This document shows positions 47,733 to 57,519 of a stretch of DNA of 64,000 bases, one piece after another; positions within the stretch are counted from its first letter, which is position 1, and every line of letters begins with the position of its first letter. Source of the stretch: Aporhodopirellula rubra (lineage in GTDB: Bacteria; Planctomycetota; Planctomycetia; Pirellulales; Pirellulaceae); contig NZ_JACHXU010000007.1 in assembly GCF_014192335.1 (NCBI RefSeq), positions 164,422 through 228,421 on the forward strand. The letters are read 5' to 3'. The translations under genes were made by a program, and so were the position numbers. The notes under the pieces are model-generated. The model ran no database searches, was not told where the DNA came from, and saw only the letters and a list, made by a program, of their open reading frames with translations.

Positions 47733-49451
47733 GTGAATGAATCTCCGATCAACGTCGCCATTGTTCATTGCCATTTCGAACCGGGTGGCGTGACGGGTGT
47801 CGTTCAGAATCATGTTGATTGCTTACGTTCGGGAAAGGAACGCGAGTCGATCGGAAAGATCGTTCTTGTCTCCGGCCAACGCGTGTCTGGGATCCGCAAA
47901 TCGACGCTCGCTCATGCTGACGCGATTCAGATTCCCCAGCTCGATTACGACGCACTCGCGATCGATGGATTGCCCAGTGCAAAAAGCTCATCCGGACAAC
48001 CGGAATCGGAGGAGTCGCAATCGCCAAAATCGTCGTTTGAGCGAATCAAAGGCTTCCAACGCAGCGACGCGAGGCACGGCTCCGTGGCCGGTCAACGCCT
48101 GTTCGAGTTACTCGATGCGACCCTGCGACATGAGGGACTGCGGCCGGAAGATTCCGTTATCCATTGGCACAACCATAGCCTTGGAAAAAACGCGGGTGCC
48201 CCCTTTGCGATCGCTCACTTGGCCAATGCAGGCTGGCGGTTGCTGCTTCAAATCCATGACTTCGCCGAAGACCAGCGTCCAGAGAACGTTCAACATCTGC
48301 TCGAACAAACCGGCGCGACGCGATCGTCCACATTGGACGCGATCCTGTACCCGTCTCATCCCAACATCGCGTACGCGTGTTTGACGGCAGGTGATGCGGA
48401 CGTGTTGAAGGAGTATGGCTTTCCGCAATCGCGTGTGACGACGATCCCAAACAGCGTTCGGCTGCCTCCCGGCGAGATGTCGAGTCGTGAAACGGCGATC
48501 GCGAAAGTCACCGCTGCCGTCTCGATCGCGCCAACAAGCAAATGGGTGCTGTATCCGGTACGCGGAATTCGGCGAAAGAACGTCGGCGAGTTTTTATTGG
48601 TCTGTCAGTTGTTGCCGGATGGGTTCATCGGCGGGCTGACGCTCAAACCCGACACAACTCTCGAGGCGGAATCGTACGAACGATGGCGAGCGGTCGCCAA
48701 GGCATACGTGCCAAACGTTATTTTCGACGCCGCTCACCACGACAACATCACTTACGCGGACAACCTGTCGGCGTGTCATTGTGTTTTATCGACCAGCGTG
48801 GCCGAAGGATTCGGGATGGCATTTCTCGAACCATGGTTGGCCTCACGCCGCGTGGTCGCTCGAAATCTTCCTACCGTAACATCGGATTTTGCGGCCGAAG
48901 GCGTTCGCCAACCGGACCTTTACGAGGGTGTTTGGATTCCCGGCGAAGCCGCCTGGGTTGCCGAAATGAAACGCCAATGGTCGGCGGCGCGGGAACAAGC
49001 CTGGGCGTCATTACCTGCGGATGTCCAACCACGCGAACTCGACGCCGACGCGGTCACCGGACGATCCGACGCCGTCGACTTTGCCTGCTTGCCGCCGTCG
49101 GAACAAATCACAACGATCAGACGTTCCGCGACGGACGCGTCCTTTCGCAAGTCGATAGAAGAACTCAACACGGACTTGATTTCATCGATCACCGCCGACC
49201 CACCCTCGGACCTGATAGAATCCAACCGGCAAACGATCGCGATTCGGTACAGCCCCGAGGTTCAATGCGAGTTGTTAACGAACTGTTACCGGGCGTTGAC
49301 GTCTGGCTCCGCCGAGGAGCTTAATTTGATCCCCACTCTGCCACGAAGTGACGACGTGAGAATGATGGACCTGGTCGCAGGTTCGCACCCATTTTACCCC
49401 TGCCGCGTCGAAGGCCACCCGGTCGCTCAGTTGCCCGGCGATCAACGGTAA
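47733..49451 (+). CDS. Glycosyltransferase, GT-B fold (family 4-like)
   Basis: 572 residues with a GTG start (the nearby ATG at 47737 is out of frame). The N-terminus NVAIVHCHFEPGGVTGVVQNHVDCL resembles the glycine-rich donor/acceptor loop of GT4-like enzymes. The C-terminal half has WVLYPVRGIRRKNVGEFLLV (the GR.RxKN motif) and VLSTSVAEGFGMAFLEPWLASRRVVARN, the E-x7-E donor-site motif of GT-B retaining enzymes. After residue ~450 the sequence is poorly conserved. Sugar donor and acceptor cannot be read. It sits 73 bp before a zinc alcohol dehydrogenase gene on the same strand. Confidence 0.78.
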   Translation: MNESPINVAIVHCHFEPGGVTGVVQNHVDCLRSGKERESIGKIVLVSGQRVSGIRKSTLAHADAIQIPQLDYDALAIDGLPSAKSSSGQPESEESQSPKSSFERIKGFQRSDARHGSVAGQRLFELLDATLRHEGLRPEDSVIHWHNHSLGKNAGAPFAIAHLANAGWRLLLQIHDFAEDQRPENVQHLLEQTGATRSSTLDAILYPSHPNIAYACLTAGDADVLKEYGFPQSRVTTIPNSVRLPPGEMSSRETAIAKVTAAVSIAPTSKWVLYPVRGIRRKNVGEFLLVCQLLPDGFIGGLTLKPDTTLEAESYERWRAVAKAYVPNVIFDAAHHDNITYADNLSACHCVLSTSVAEGFGMAFLEPWLASRRVVARNLPTVTSDFAAEGVRQPDLYEGVWIPGEAAWVAEMKRQWSAAREQAWASLPADVQPRELDADAVTGRSDAVDFACLPPSEQITTIRRSATDASFRKSIEELNTDLISSITADPPSDLIESNRQTIAIRYSPEVQCELLTNCYRALTSGSAEELNLIPTLPRSDDVRMMDLVAGSHPFYPCRVEGHPVAQLPGDQR

Positions 49452-49524
49452 CCGTTAACTACACTGTTGCCACTCCTCCTCACATCCCCACTCCTTGACG
49501 CATCTCCACCTATTGAGACTTGAT

Positions 49525-50562
49525 ATGAAAGCTCTGTTGCTAACCGAATACAAAACGATGCAGTGCACCGATGTCGAGGAACCCGCCATGGGCCCGGACG
49601 ACGTTTTGATTCAAGTCGAAGCGTGTGGGATATGCGGCAGCGACATTCATGGATACGACGGCAGCACGGGACGACGAATCCCGCCGTTGGTGATGGGACA
49701 CGAGGCCGCGGGAGTAGTCGTCGCGACGGGCGATAATGTGACCGACTTGCCTGCCGGGAGCCGCGTGACGTTCGATTCGATGGTTTCCTGTGGGCAATGC
49801 CACTTCTGTAACGACGGTCATCAAAATCTGTGCGACAATCGCTTGGTGCTCGGCGTCTCTTGTAGCGAATACCGACGGCATGGCGCGTTTGCGGAGCGTA
49901 TTTCAGTTCCCCGTCGCATCGTTTATCAACTGCCTGACTCACTCCCGTTCGAACATGCCGCTTTGGTCGAGGCGGTCAGTGTTGCCGTTCATGCCGCCGC
50001 CGTCACGCCAATACGATTGGGCGACACCGCTGTCGTCGTAGGAGCAGGAATGATCGGCCTCTTGACGTTGCAGGCCGCTCGCGCCGCCGGCGCGACGCGG
50101 ATCATCGCCGTTGATTTGAACGACAAACGGTTAGACACCGCGTTGAAGCTAGGTGCGACCGACGTCCTTCGCGGTGATCAAGTCGATGTGCCGAATGCGA
50201 TTCGTGAAATGACCGAAGGACGCGGGGCCGACGTGGCGTTCGAAGTCGTTGGGGCGACACCTACCGTTACCACGGCAATCGAATCAGTTCGCAAGGGCGG
50301 AGCCGTGACCTTAGTCGGAAACGTCAGCCCCACGATCGAACTGCCATTGCAGTCGGTCGTCACCCGCGAAATCCGACTTCAAGGAACGTGTGGCTGCAAC
50401 GGTGAATACCCACAGTGCATCGACTTGATGAACCGAGGCGTGATCGACGTCGAACCACTGATCACGGCAAAAATTTCGCTCGCCGATGGCCCGAAATGGT
50501 TCGAGCGTTTGTACGCAGGCGATCCTGAACAAATGAAAGTTGTGGTCTGCCCTAACGCTTGA
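49525..50562 (+). CDS. Zinc-dependent medium-chain alcohol dehydrogenase (sorbitol/threonine DH-like)
   Basis: 345 residues from the ATG at 49525 (MKALLLTEYKTMQ). The catalytic-zinc site is in ACGICGSDIHGYDG with GHEAAGVV; the structural zinc site is CGQCHFCNDGHQNLC with all four cysteines. The Rossmann motif is VVVGAGMIGLLTLQAARAAGA, and ends in an acidic residue (AVDLND), favouring NAD. Galactitol/sorbitol/threonine-type dehydrogenases have this layout; the substrate is open. Its stop lies 11 bp inside the convergent lipid kinase gene. Confidence 0.92.
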   Translation: MKALLLTEYKTMQCTDVEEPAMGPDDVLIQVEACGICGSDIHGYDGSTGRRIPPLVMGHEAAGVVVATGDNVTDLPAGSRVTFDSMVSCGQCHFCNDGHQNLCDNRLVLGVSCSEYRRHGAFAERISVPRRIVYQLPDSLPFEHAALVEAVSVAVHAAAVTPIRLGDTAVVVGAGMIGLLTLQAARAAGATRIIAVDLNDKRLDTALKLGATDVLRGDQVDVPNAIREMTEGRGADVAFEVVGATPTVTTAIESVRKGGAVTLVGNVSPTIELPLQSVVTREIRLQGTCGCNGEYPQCIDLMNRGVIDVEPLITAKISLADGPKWFERLYAGDPEQMKVVVCPNA

Positions 50563-51451
50563 AATCAGAGCCGACAAACATCCGAATCGCCGAGGGAATC
50601 ACCTCAAATTCGATTGGTTCCTTTTCAATCAGTTCACCGTCGAGCGTGAACCGCATCGGCGGTTCGGATCGCAATCGAATCCGTTTCGCTTTGCGGAAAA
50701 TCACCTGTTCGCATTCCAAGAAGTTACCGAGCAGGTTTCCTGAAACGATCTCCACCATATCGATCAGATCACCGTCGCGAATGATCACCACGTCGAACAA
50801 TCCATCGACGGGAGACGCGTGCGGGGCAACCTCGATGTGCCCCGCGTTTGTTCGGCCGTTGGCGATCAAAACGGCCCACGAATCGAGCTGTTCGAACGTT
50901 TCTCCATCGACGTCGGCAAAGAGACGATACGTCTGCATGTCGGCGAGCACGCCGACGGCCCCTCGCAAATAACAGAACGCGCCCCAGCGAGCCTTCACGT
51001 CATCGGTCAGCTCTTCCGACACACGCACGCAATTTCCCCCGGCGGCGACATTGGAATAGTAACGTTCGATCCCGTCACCGCGGATGCGGATCACGTCAAC
51101 AGGCACACTTTCCCGGCTGAACAACGTCTTCGCGGCGAGGTCGATTTCATTGGGGATTCGTAACGTTCCCGAGAAATCGTTGGCTGTTCCCAATGGGACA
51201 ATGCCCATTGAAGGCCGAGACTTAGAATCGATTTGCATCAGATGGTTTACTACCGCGTGCACGGTCCCGTCGCCACCTGCGGCGACCACGGTCTCACCGC
51301 CGGAATCGATGAAGTCTGTAATCTCAGCAGACAAATCCACGTCACGATCGAGCTCCAACCAAGCCGTCGGATGCTCGGCTAGTTCCAACCGAAGACGCTC
51401 GATTTGCGAGGATCTCCCCGAGCCTCCGTTCCATATGACGAGTAATTTCAT
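50552..51451 (-). CDS. Diacylglycerol/sphingosine kinase-family lipid kinase (YegS-like)
   Basis: 299 residues from the ATG at 51451 (MKLLVIWNGGSG); the open frame runs 64 codons further but only as shadow of the PAP2 gene. Nucleotide-site motifs: NGGSGR, VVAAGGDGTVHAVVNHL (GGDGT) and MGIVPLGTANDFSGTL. The C-terminal half is beta-rich as usual, with DGELIEKEP. It phosphorylates a lipid acceptor. Its ATG overlaps the stop of the upstream PAP2 gene (ATGA), so a lipid kinase and a lipid phosphatase are made together. Confidence 0.92.
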   Translation of the reverse strand: MKLLVIWNGGSGRSSQIERLRLELAEHPTAWLELDRDVDLSAEITDFIDSGGETVVAAGGDGTVHAVVNHLMQIDSKSRPSMGIVPLGTANDFSGTLRIPNEIDLAAKTLFSRESVPVDVIRIRGDGIERYYSNVAAGGNCVRVSEELTDDVKARWGAFCYLRGAVGVLADMQTYRLFADVDGETFEQLDSWAVLIANGRTNAGHIEVAPHASPVDGLFDVVIIRDGDLIDMVEIVSGNLLGNFLECEQVIFRKAKRIRLRSEPPMRFTLDGELIEKEPIEFEVIPSAIRMFVGSDFKR

Positions 51452-52185
51452 GGTCGCATCTGCGTCTGAATTCTTCTGACTGGGATCGCACGTGCGATCA
51501 ACCAACACAGCAAAGCCCAGACCAATCCGGCCGCCCATCCGGCGAGCACGTCGGTCGGATAGTGCACCCCCATATACACGCGACTGACGCCGACCAAGAA
51601 CGACAAAAACACCGCGACCGCGATCACATAAACCCGCACCCAAAAATGTCGCAACACGGGGGCGATCAAAGCTGCCAAAGTCAGATACACGACCGCCGAC
51701 ATCATCGAATGCCCGCTCGGAAAACTACTCGTGTAAACGTGCGACAAATGCGGGACGATGTCGGGGCGTGGACGGGAAAACCAATGCTTCATCATCAGAC
51801 TCATGCCCATTCCCCCAAACGCGGAAACCAACAACACGAGCAGCAAGCGATAGGAACGATTGATCGCCAAGAATCCAGCGGATGCCGCGATTGCGATCAA
51901 CAAAACCGAGATCCCACCGAGGCCCGTTAAATCACGACCGGCCTCCGCGAGCCACGCGGGCCCGAGCGGTTGAGACAGGTCACCGTCCTGCCGCAGGTTC
52001 AACACCGCCCAACGGTCGAATGTGGCGGTATCCCCTTCGGTCACCTCACCGGCGAGTTCGACGAACCCCCAACTCAACAACACGACCGCCAACATACCAA
52101 ACAACACGATCGGTTCACGACCTCGGATAAACCGGACCACGCGAACAAGGGATGAGTCAGACTGGTGAAGATGTTTGGTTTCCAT
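51448..52185 (-). CDS. PAP2-family membrane phosphatase
   Basis: 245 residues with about six membrane segments. The three PAP2 motifs are visible: KHWFSRPRP, PSGHS (in SSFPSGHSMMSAVVY) and SRVYMGVHYPTDVLAGW. The active site probably faces the periplasm. Likely substrates are phosphatidate, phosphatidylglycerophosphate or undecaprenyl diphosphate. The stop overlaps the start of the lipid kinase gene. Confidence 0.93.
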   Translation of the reverse strand: METKHLHQSDSSLVRVVRFIRGREPIVLFGMLAVVLLSWGFVELAGEVTEGDTATFDRWAVLNLRQDGDLSQPLGPAWLAEAGRDLTGLGGISVLLIAIAASAGFLAINRSYRLLLVLLVSAFGGMGMSLMMKHWFSRPRPDIVPHLSHVYTSSFPSGHSMMSAVVYLTLAALIAPVLRHFWVRVYVIAVAVFLSFLVGVSRVYMGVHYPTDVLAGWAAGLVWALLCWLIARAIPVRRIQTQMRP

Positions 52186-52479
52186 GAGACCCTCAAATTA
52201 GCAATCCTCGTGCCAGGACGCAGTCGTCAGCGGCTTTACCGAAATCGCAAACACAGCCGGAACAGCGCAGGCGTCCCCGCGATATCCGGTGAACACACAT
52301 CCTTCCTGTGAACCGGCCTTAAACGGTGCCTCGAGTCGAAAAACGCGCCGAATACCTCGTGCAGGTGCCTTTCGCCGGCATCATCTTCGCTTGCGATGAA
52401 ACCGCATCGTCTTGTCGATCGGGCGGGGAATGATATCGTGTAGGATTCACTCCAAACCTCGCCAGTGCCCGATTTTTTC

Positions 52480-53604
52480 ATGCCGCAGTCCGATCTCGAC
52501 ACAAACCAACACCGCGATCCGGACGGCGATTCGCTCGATTGGCAGCGTGAGGGTTTGTATCTCAACGCATTCGGCCGCGCGTTACGGCGAAAATTTGGCG
52601 GACGCGTCCAACGCGTCAGTCTCGACGCGGGATTCACCTGCCCGAACGTCGATGGCGCCGTGACCACCGGCGGATGCAATTTTTGCGACAACCGATCGTT
52701 CAGCCCGTCTCGCCGCGTTCGCCTGGAACGTGTCAGCGAACAGTTGCGTGCTGGCATCACTCGAGTGACGCGACGATACGATCGCGTTCAGGGTTTCATC
52801 GCCTATTTTCAACCCGCGACGAACACCTACGCCCCGGTCGACCAACTGAGAGAGATTTACGAACTGGCGTTAAATGCCGACCCACGAATCGTCGGACTCG
52901 CGATCGGCACCAGACCGGATTGTGCCCCCGAGAGCGTTCTCGAACTGCTGGAAGAGATCGCCAAGCATCACGTCGTATCGCTCGAGTTTGGAATGCAATC
53001 GGTGCATGACGAATCGCTGCGTTGGATGAACCGAGCTCACACGCACGACGACATGATTAACGCGATCGACCGCGCCCGCGGCCGAGGGTTTGAATGCTGC
53101 GGCCATGTGATCTTAGGTGTCCCCGGCGAAGACCACGCGATGATGATGCAGACGGCACACGAGGTCGGAATCCTCGGCTTTGACGCGATCAAGTTGCATA
53201 ACCTGTACAGCGTACACGGCACACCGCTGGGTGAAGAAGTCTTGGCGGGCAAGGTCAAGATGATGGAACGAGAACCCTACGTTCAAACCGTGGTGGACTT
53301 CCTCGAACGCATTCCACCGACCACCGTCGTGGAACGCGTCAGCGGAGACGCACCACCGAATTACTTGATCGAACCCAAATGGTGTCTCGAAAAATCAGCC
53401 ATCCGCATTGAGATCGACGAGGAATTCCAACGCCGGGGCACACGCCAGGGATCACACTTCGTTGCACCGGAGATCGCACCGGAACAGCGTCCACGTCCGG
53501 TCGACTCAACACCACCCGCCATCCAAGACCAGATCGACAACCGCGGGCGTTTACCGATATTGAAGATGCAAGGGGGAGTGGTCGGTGGACTTCACCGCGA
53601 TTGA
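52480..53604 (+). CDS. TIGR01212/YhcC-family radical SAM protein
   Basis: 374 residues from the ATG at 52480; a GTG at 52465 would add five residues. The unusual cluster motif is C-x11-C-x2-C (CPNVDGAVTTGGCNFC), as in the YhcC/TIGR01212 family. QPATNTY, GTRPDCAPESVLELLEE, LEFGMQS and HVILGVPGE mark the radical SAM barrel. The family's reaction is not firmly established. The 3' end overlaps the next gene by 20 bp in another frame. Confidence 0.92.
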   Translation: MPQSDLDTNQHRDPDGDSLDWQREGLYLNAFGRALRRKFGGRVQRVSLDAGFTCPNVDGAVTTGGCNFCDNRSFSPSRRVRLERVSEQLRAGITRVTRRYDRVQGFIAYFQPATNTYAPVDQLREIYELALNADPRIVGLAIGTRPDCAPESVLELLEEIAKHHVVSLEFGMQSVHDESLRWMNRAHTHDDMINAIDRARGRGFECCGHVILGVPGEDHAMMMQTAHEVGILGFDAIKLHNLYSVHGTPLGEEVLAGKVKMMEREPYVQTVVDFLERIPPTTVVERVSGDAPPNYLIEPKWCLEKSAIRIEIDEEFQRRGTRQGSHFVAPEIAPEQRPRPVDSTPPAIQDQIDNRGRLPILKMQGGVVGGLHRD

Positions 53605-54571
53605 TTTCGAAACGGCAACACGCCGGAGCGACAGTGCATGCCAGTTGGCGGCCGTTCGCGTGCGTGGAGGCGAGATCGTCGACCAAGCATGCTGGTTGAT
53701 CCGACCGCGTCCGTTTTACATCAGCCCGCAAAACATCCAAATCCACGGCATCACACCGGACATGGTGAGAGACCAACCGGAGTTCGGCGAACTGTGGCCG
53801 GTCATTTCCGAGACACTCGCCGACGACTGCTTGATCGCCCACAACGCGAGCTTCGACCTCGGCGTCTTGATGGCTTGCCTCGAAACGCACGGCCATCCGA
53901 TTCCCGACATGCAGTACAGTTGCACGCGGGCGATCGCCAAACGAACCTGGCCCAGCCAACCACGCTTCGGACTGAAACCGTTGTCAGACTGGCTCGGCGT
54001 TCGATTCAAGCACCATGACGCCCTGGAAGATTCGATTGCGTGTGCCAAGATCGCTCTGGCCGCAGCCGAAGAAGCCGGTGCGACGTCACTCGAGCAACTC
54101 GAAGCCAAACTCAAATTGTCGCGAGGGCAAGCAGGCCCCTGGGGCAAAACCGGACCTTCGGCGGCGAGAAAAACCTCTCGCCGAAGGACTTCGCCTCCAT
54201 CCCCTCCACCCGAATCACCCGGCGTGGAAATCTTGATGAGCGGAGCGGGCGTCGATTTGCAACGCTTATTTGTACGCGCCGAATTCATCCGCCCTCTCGC
54301 CGGTCAAAGCGTCGTTTTCACGGGAACATTAACTCGGATCGCTCGGGAAGATGCCGAACGGTTGACCTTGTGCAGCGGCGGAAAGTGCTTGAGTAGCGTG
54401 TCCCGGCGAACGAATTTACTCGTCGTAGGTGAGATCGATCCGAGGACACTTCGATCGGGAAGATCGCAGAGTACCAAGGAAGAGAAAGCCCGCGGGTTGA
54501 TTGCCGAAGGAGCCGATGTGCGGATCGTCACGGAGCAAGAGTTTCTGAATTTGATCTCCGCGACGATGTAG
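53585..54571 (+). CDS. DnaQ-like DEDDh 3'-5' exonuclease fused to a BRCT domain
   Basis: 328 residues with a GTG start overlapping the radical SAM gene. Exonuclease motifs: ExoI AIDFETA (D7, E9), ExoII AHNASFDLGVL and ExoIII HHDALEDS, so the DEDDh set is complete. A basic, Pro/Ser-rich linker (about 185-215) leads to a BRCT domain (LAGQSVVFTGTLTRIAREDAERL ... TNLLVVGE), like the one in NAD-dependent DNA ligase. Stand-alone DnaQ-BRCT proteins are thought to act in DNA repair or proofreading. Translation is likely coupled to the radical SAM gene. Confidence 0.92.
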   Translation: MDFTAIDFETATRRSDSACQLAAVRVRGGEIVDQACWLIRPRPFYISPQNIQIHGITPDMVRDQPEFGELWPVISETLADDCLIAHNASFDLGVLMACLETHGHPIPDMQYSCTRAIAKRTWPSQPRFGLKPLSDWLGVRFKHHDALEDSIACAKIALAAAEEAGATSLEQLEAKLKLSRGQAGPWGKTGPSAARKTSRRRTSPPSPPPESPGVEILMSGAGVDLQRLFVRAEFIRPLAGQSVVFTGTLTRIAREDAERLTLCSGGKCLSSVSRRTNLLVVGEIDPRTLRSGRSQSTKEEKARGLIAEGADVRIVTEQEFLNLISATM

Positions 54572-54958
54572 GAAGTTTGACAACGGCACGATACCGGCCT
54601 TCACCGTCAATTGTGGGGGCAGCCAGACGACGGGTCGTTTTTTTCGCAATTGGATTCTTGATTCCGCGCACGCATTAGGCCACAACGGGATTGCCGGGTG
54701 GATCGTCCGATTCTTGTGAAACGTGTGGTTTATTGACTCCCGTCGGACAAAACGCGGCAAATTCGTCTGGCAGTACCTCAAACTCGTTTGCGACAAGGCA
54801 GGCTACGAAGGCTAATCAAGATTGGCCTCACAATCGTGAACCTCTATACTTCGTCGCAATCATCGGTGCGTATTTACGCACTATGATCGGCGTCGTGTTC
54901 GAAGGTCCGAACTCGCATACGATGATCCCGCTACTTTCTCTTCGAAAGAACCAAGTTC
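54572..54958. other. Intergenic region upstream of glycogen phosphorylase
   Basis: 387 bp without a credible gene. At 54627-54644 a short ACGA/TCGT stem with a CGGG loop is followed by TTTTTT and may be a weak terminator for the exonuclease gene. A clean palindrome lies at 54866-54881. No strong -35/-10 pair was identified. Confidence 0.4.
54866..54881. promoter_or_regulatory. Perfect palindrome upstream of glycogen phosphorylase, possible operator
   Basis: GTGCGTATTTACGCAC: 7-bp arms around TT, 77 bp before the glgP start. Its size and symmetry fit a binding site for a dimeric regulator, but it could be chance; no second copy was seen nearby. Confidence 0.3.
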
Positions 54959-57478
54959 ATGTCCAATACACTGTCCGACCGCCCTTCCGCAAAAAAGCAG
55001 TCCTCGACTGATTCGATCCCGACCCTCGGAATGCTTGATTTACCTGCGGATTTGCGGCGTCACCTGACGATCACTCTCGGTCACGCCGATCCAGCGACGC
55101 CAGCGGAGAGCGAGACAGAACAGAGCTATCTTTATCGGGCTTTGGCCATCACCGTTCGCGATCGTCTCGTCCCGACATGGCAACAAACCTGGAAACGGAT
55201 GAAGCAAAGCGACGACCGCAAGATTTATTACCTTTCACTGGAATTCTTGATCGGTCGCTCGCTGACCAACGCGATTCAGAACCTGGATCTCGACGACGAC
55301 GTCCGCGAAGCCTTGCACAACTACGGAATGCACCTCGAACAGATCGCGGACAAGGAACTCGACGCCGGTTTGGGCAACGGCGGTCTCGGACGTCTCGCCG
55401 CGTGCTTCCTCGATAGCTGCGCGAACCTACAACTGCCCGTCATCGGATACGGCATCCGATACGAATACGGAATGTTTCACCAACACATCGAAGACGGCCG
55501 GCAAGTCGAAGACCCCGACCACTGGCTTCGTGACGGCAACCCTTGGGAAATCAAGCGTGCCGAAAGCACCCGCCGAATCCGTTTCTACGGTCGTCCCGAA
55601 ACCTATCACGCGCCTGATGGCACACTACGCAAACGACTGGCCGATTCACGCGACGTACTCGCCGTGCCATTCGACATGCCGATCCCCGGCTTCCGTAACG
55701 AAACCGTCAATACGCTTCGGCTTTGGAAAGCTTCCACAACGGACGTCTTCGACCTCGCTGAATTCAATGCCGGCAGTTACCCCGAAGCCGTTGCGGCCAA
55801 GAACGACGCCGAACAAATTTCGATGGTGCTCTATCCGAACGACGCCAGCGAAAACGGAAAAGAACTTCGTCTGAAACAGCAGTACTTCCTCGTTTCCGCA
55901 TCGCTGCAAGATGTGATCGAACGTTGGGTCGAAAAGAACGGTGAAGACTTCACCGAATTCGGACTCAAAAACTGCTTCCAACTCAACGACACCCACCCCG
56001 CCTGTGCGGTTCCTGAGTTGATGCGATTGCTGATGGACGAACACGGCATGACTTGGGACGACGCGTGGGAAGTCACGACGCGTTGCATGGCCTACACCAA
56101 CCACACGCTCCTCCCGGAAGCTCTCGAACGTTGGTCCGTTGGTTTGTTCAGCCGATTGCTGCCACGCCTGCTTGAAATCATTTACGAAATCAATGCACGG
56201 TTCCTGAAACTCGTTGACCAACAATGGCCAGGCGACATCGCGATGCGTCGTGAAATGTCCTTGATCGAAGAAGGTGACAACCCACACATTCGCATGGCCT
56301 ACCTCGCCATCGTCGGCAGCTTTTCGGTCAACGGTGTCGCCGGACTGCACACCCAATTGCTCGAAAGCGGTCTGTTCAAACACTTCAGCGAACTGTGGCC
56401 TCGCAAGTTCAACAACAAAACGAACGGTGTCACGCAACGCCGTTGGTTGTCACACTGCAACCCAGGTCTGCGTGGTCTGCTCGACGAAACCATCGGCGAA
56501 GGCTGGCAGACGGATCTGAGCAAGATCAGCAAACTGGCGCCGTACGCAACCGACGCCGCATTCCAAGAACGTTGGATCGCGATCAAACTCGAGAACAAAA
56601 AACGCTTGGCCGAATTAGTCGCCAAGAACACCGACGTTCAATTTGACACGTCGTTCCTGTTCGACGTTCAAGTCAAACGGATCCACGAATACAAACGGCA
56701 ACTGCTGAACGTCCTTCACGTGATCCATCTGTACGACCGCATTCAACGCGGCGAGACCGCTGGCATGGTGCCACGATGCGTTTTGATCGGTGGTAAAGCC
56801 GCACCGGGTTATCACGTTGCCAAATTGATCGTCAAACTGATCAACGACGTGGCTTCGGTTGTGAACAACGATCCAAAATGCAAAGACCTCCTGCGCCTGG
56901 TCTTCTTCCCGAACTATCGCGTTTCGTCGATGGAAATCATCTGCCCGGCAACCGAGTTGTCCGAACAGATTTCGACCGCAGGGAAGGAAGCATCAGGTAC
57001 CGGAAACATGAAGTTCATGATGAATGGTGCCTTGACGATCGGCACACTCGACGGAGCGAACATCGAAATCCGCGAAAACGCAGGCGAAGAAAACTTCTTC
57101 CTCTTCGGTTTGGATGCACAGGAAGTCGTCGAAGCGAAGAAAGACTATCGCCCGAACGAGATCATTTCGGCGGATGCAGAAATCGCCAGCCTTATGAACC
57201 TGCTCGAGAGCGGTCGCTTCAACCCGACCAATCCTGGCTTGTTCGATCTGCTCACCGGCGGATTGCGAAGCCCTCATGACCCATGGGTCACGATCGCCGA
57301 CCTGCGAAGCTACATCGACGCTCAAGGAGAAGTCGGTAAAGCCTACCAGGACGTCAGCCACTGGAACCAAATGAGCATTCTCAACACCGCCGGCAGCGGT
57401 TGGTTCAGCAGCGATCGCACGATCCAACAGTACGCCCAAGATATCTGGGACGTACGTGCCTTGCCCGCAAACGGCTAG
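54959..57478 (+). CDS. glgP: Glycogen/alpha-glucan phosphorylase
   Basis: 839 residues, the usual full length of the GT35 family. Conserved blocks: YYLSLEFLIGRSLTNAIQNL, LDAGLGNGGLGRLAACFLDS, GYGIRYEYGMF, NDTHPACAVPELMR, NHTLLPEALERW, VQVKRIHEYKRQLLNVLHV, GGKAAPGYHVAK, FFPNYRVSSME, and the PLP-lysine region EASGTGNMKFMMNGALTIGTLDGAN. It releases glucose-1-phosphate from alpha-1,4-glucans in the cytoplasm. It stands alone here, without other glycogen genes. A strong hairpin follows the stop codon. Confidence 0.97.
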   Translation: MSNTLSDRPSAKKQSSTDSIPTLGMLDLPADLRRHLTITLGHADPATPAESETEQSYLYRALAITVRDRLVPTWQQTWKRMKQSDDRKIYYLSLEFLIGRSLTNAIQNLDLDDDVREALHNYGMHLEQIADKELDAGLGNGGLGRLAACFLDSCANLQLPVIGYGIRYEYGMFHQHIEDGRQVEDPDHWLRDGNPWEIKRAESTRRIRFYGRPETYHAPDGTLRKRLADSRDVLAVPFDMPIPGFRNETVNTLRLWKASTTDVFDLAEFNAGSYPEAVAAKNDAEQISMVLYPNDASENGKELRLKQQYFLVSASLQDVIERWVEKNGEDFTEFGLKNCFQLNDTHPACAVPELMRLLMDEHGMTWDDAWEVTTRCMAYTNHTLLPEALERWSVGLFSRLLPRLLEIIYEINARFLKLVDQQWPGDIAMRREMSLIEEGDNPHIRMAYLAIVGSFSVNGVAGLHTQLLESGLFKHFSELWPRKFNNKTNGVTQRRWLSHCNPGLRGLLDETIGEGWQTDLSKISKLAPYATDAAFQERWIAIKLENKKRLAELVAKNTDVQFDTSFLFDVQVKRIHEYKRQLLNVLHVIHLYDRIQRGETAGMVPRCVLIGGKAAPGYHVAKLIVKLINDVASVVNNDPKCKDLLRLVFFPNYRVSSMEIICPATELSEQISTAGKEASGTGNMKFMMNGALTIGTLDGANIEIRENAGEENFFLFGLDAQEVVEAKKDYRPNEIISADAEIASLMNLLESGRFNPTNPGLFDLLTGGLRSPHDPWVTIADLRSYIDAQGEVGKAYQDVSHWNQMSILNTAGSGWFSSDRTIQQYAQDIWDVRALPANG

Positions 57479-57498
57479 AAGGCACCCACAACAAACGC

Positions 57499-57519
57499 AG
57501 GGCCGGTCTCACCGGCCCT
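57499..57519 (+). terminator. Hairpin after glycogen phosphorylase
   Basis: Perfect 9-bp stem AGGGCCGGT/ACCGGCCCT with a CTC loop, 20 bp after the glgP stop. It lacks a T-run, so it is either a non-canonical terminator or a transcript-end stabiliser. The following bases to 57739 hold nothing I recognise. Confidence 0.55.
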
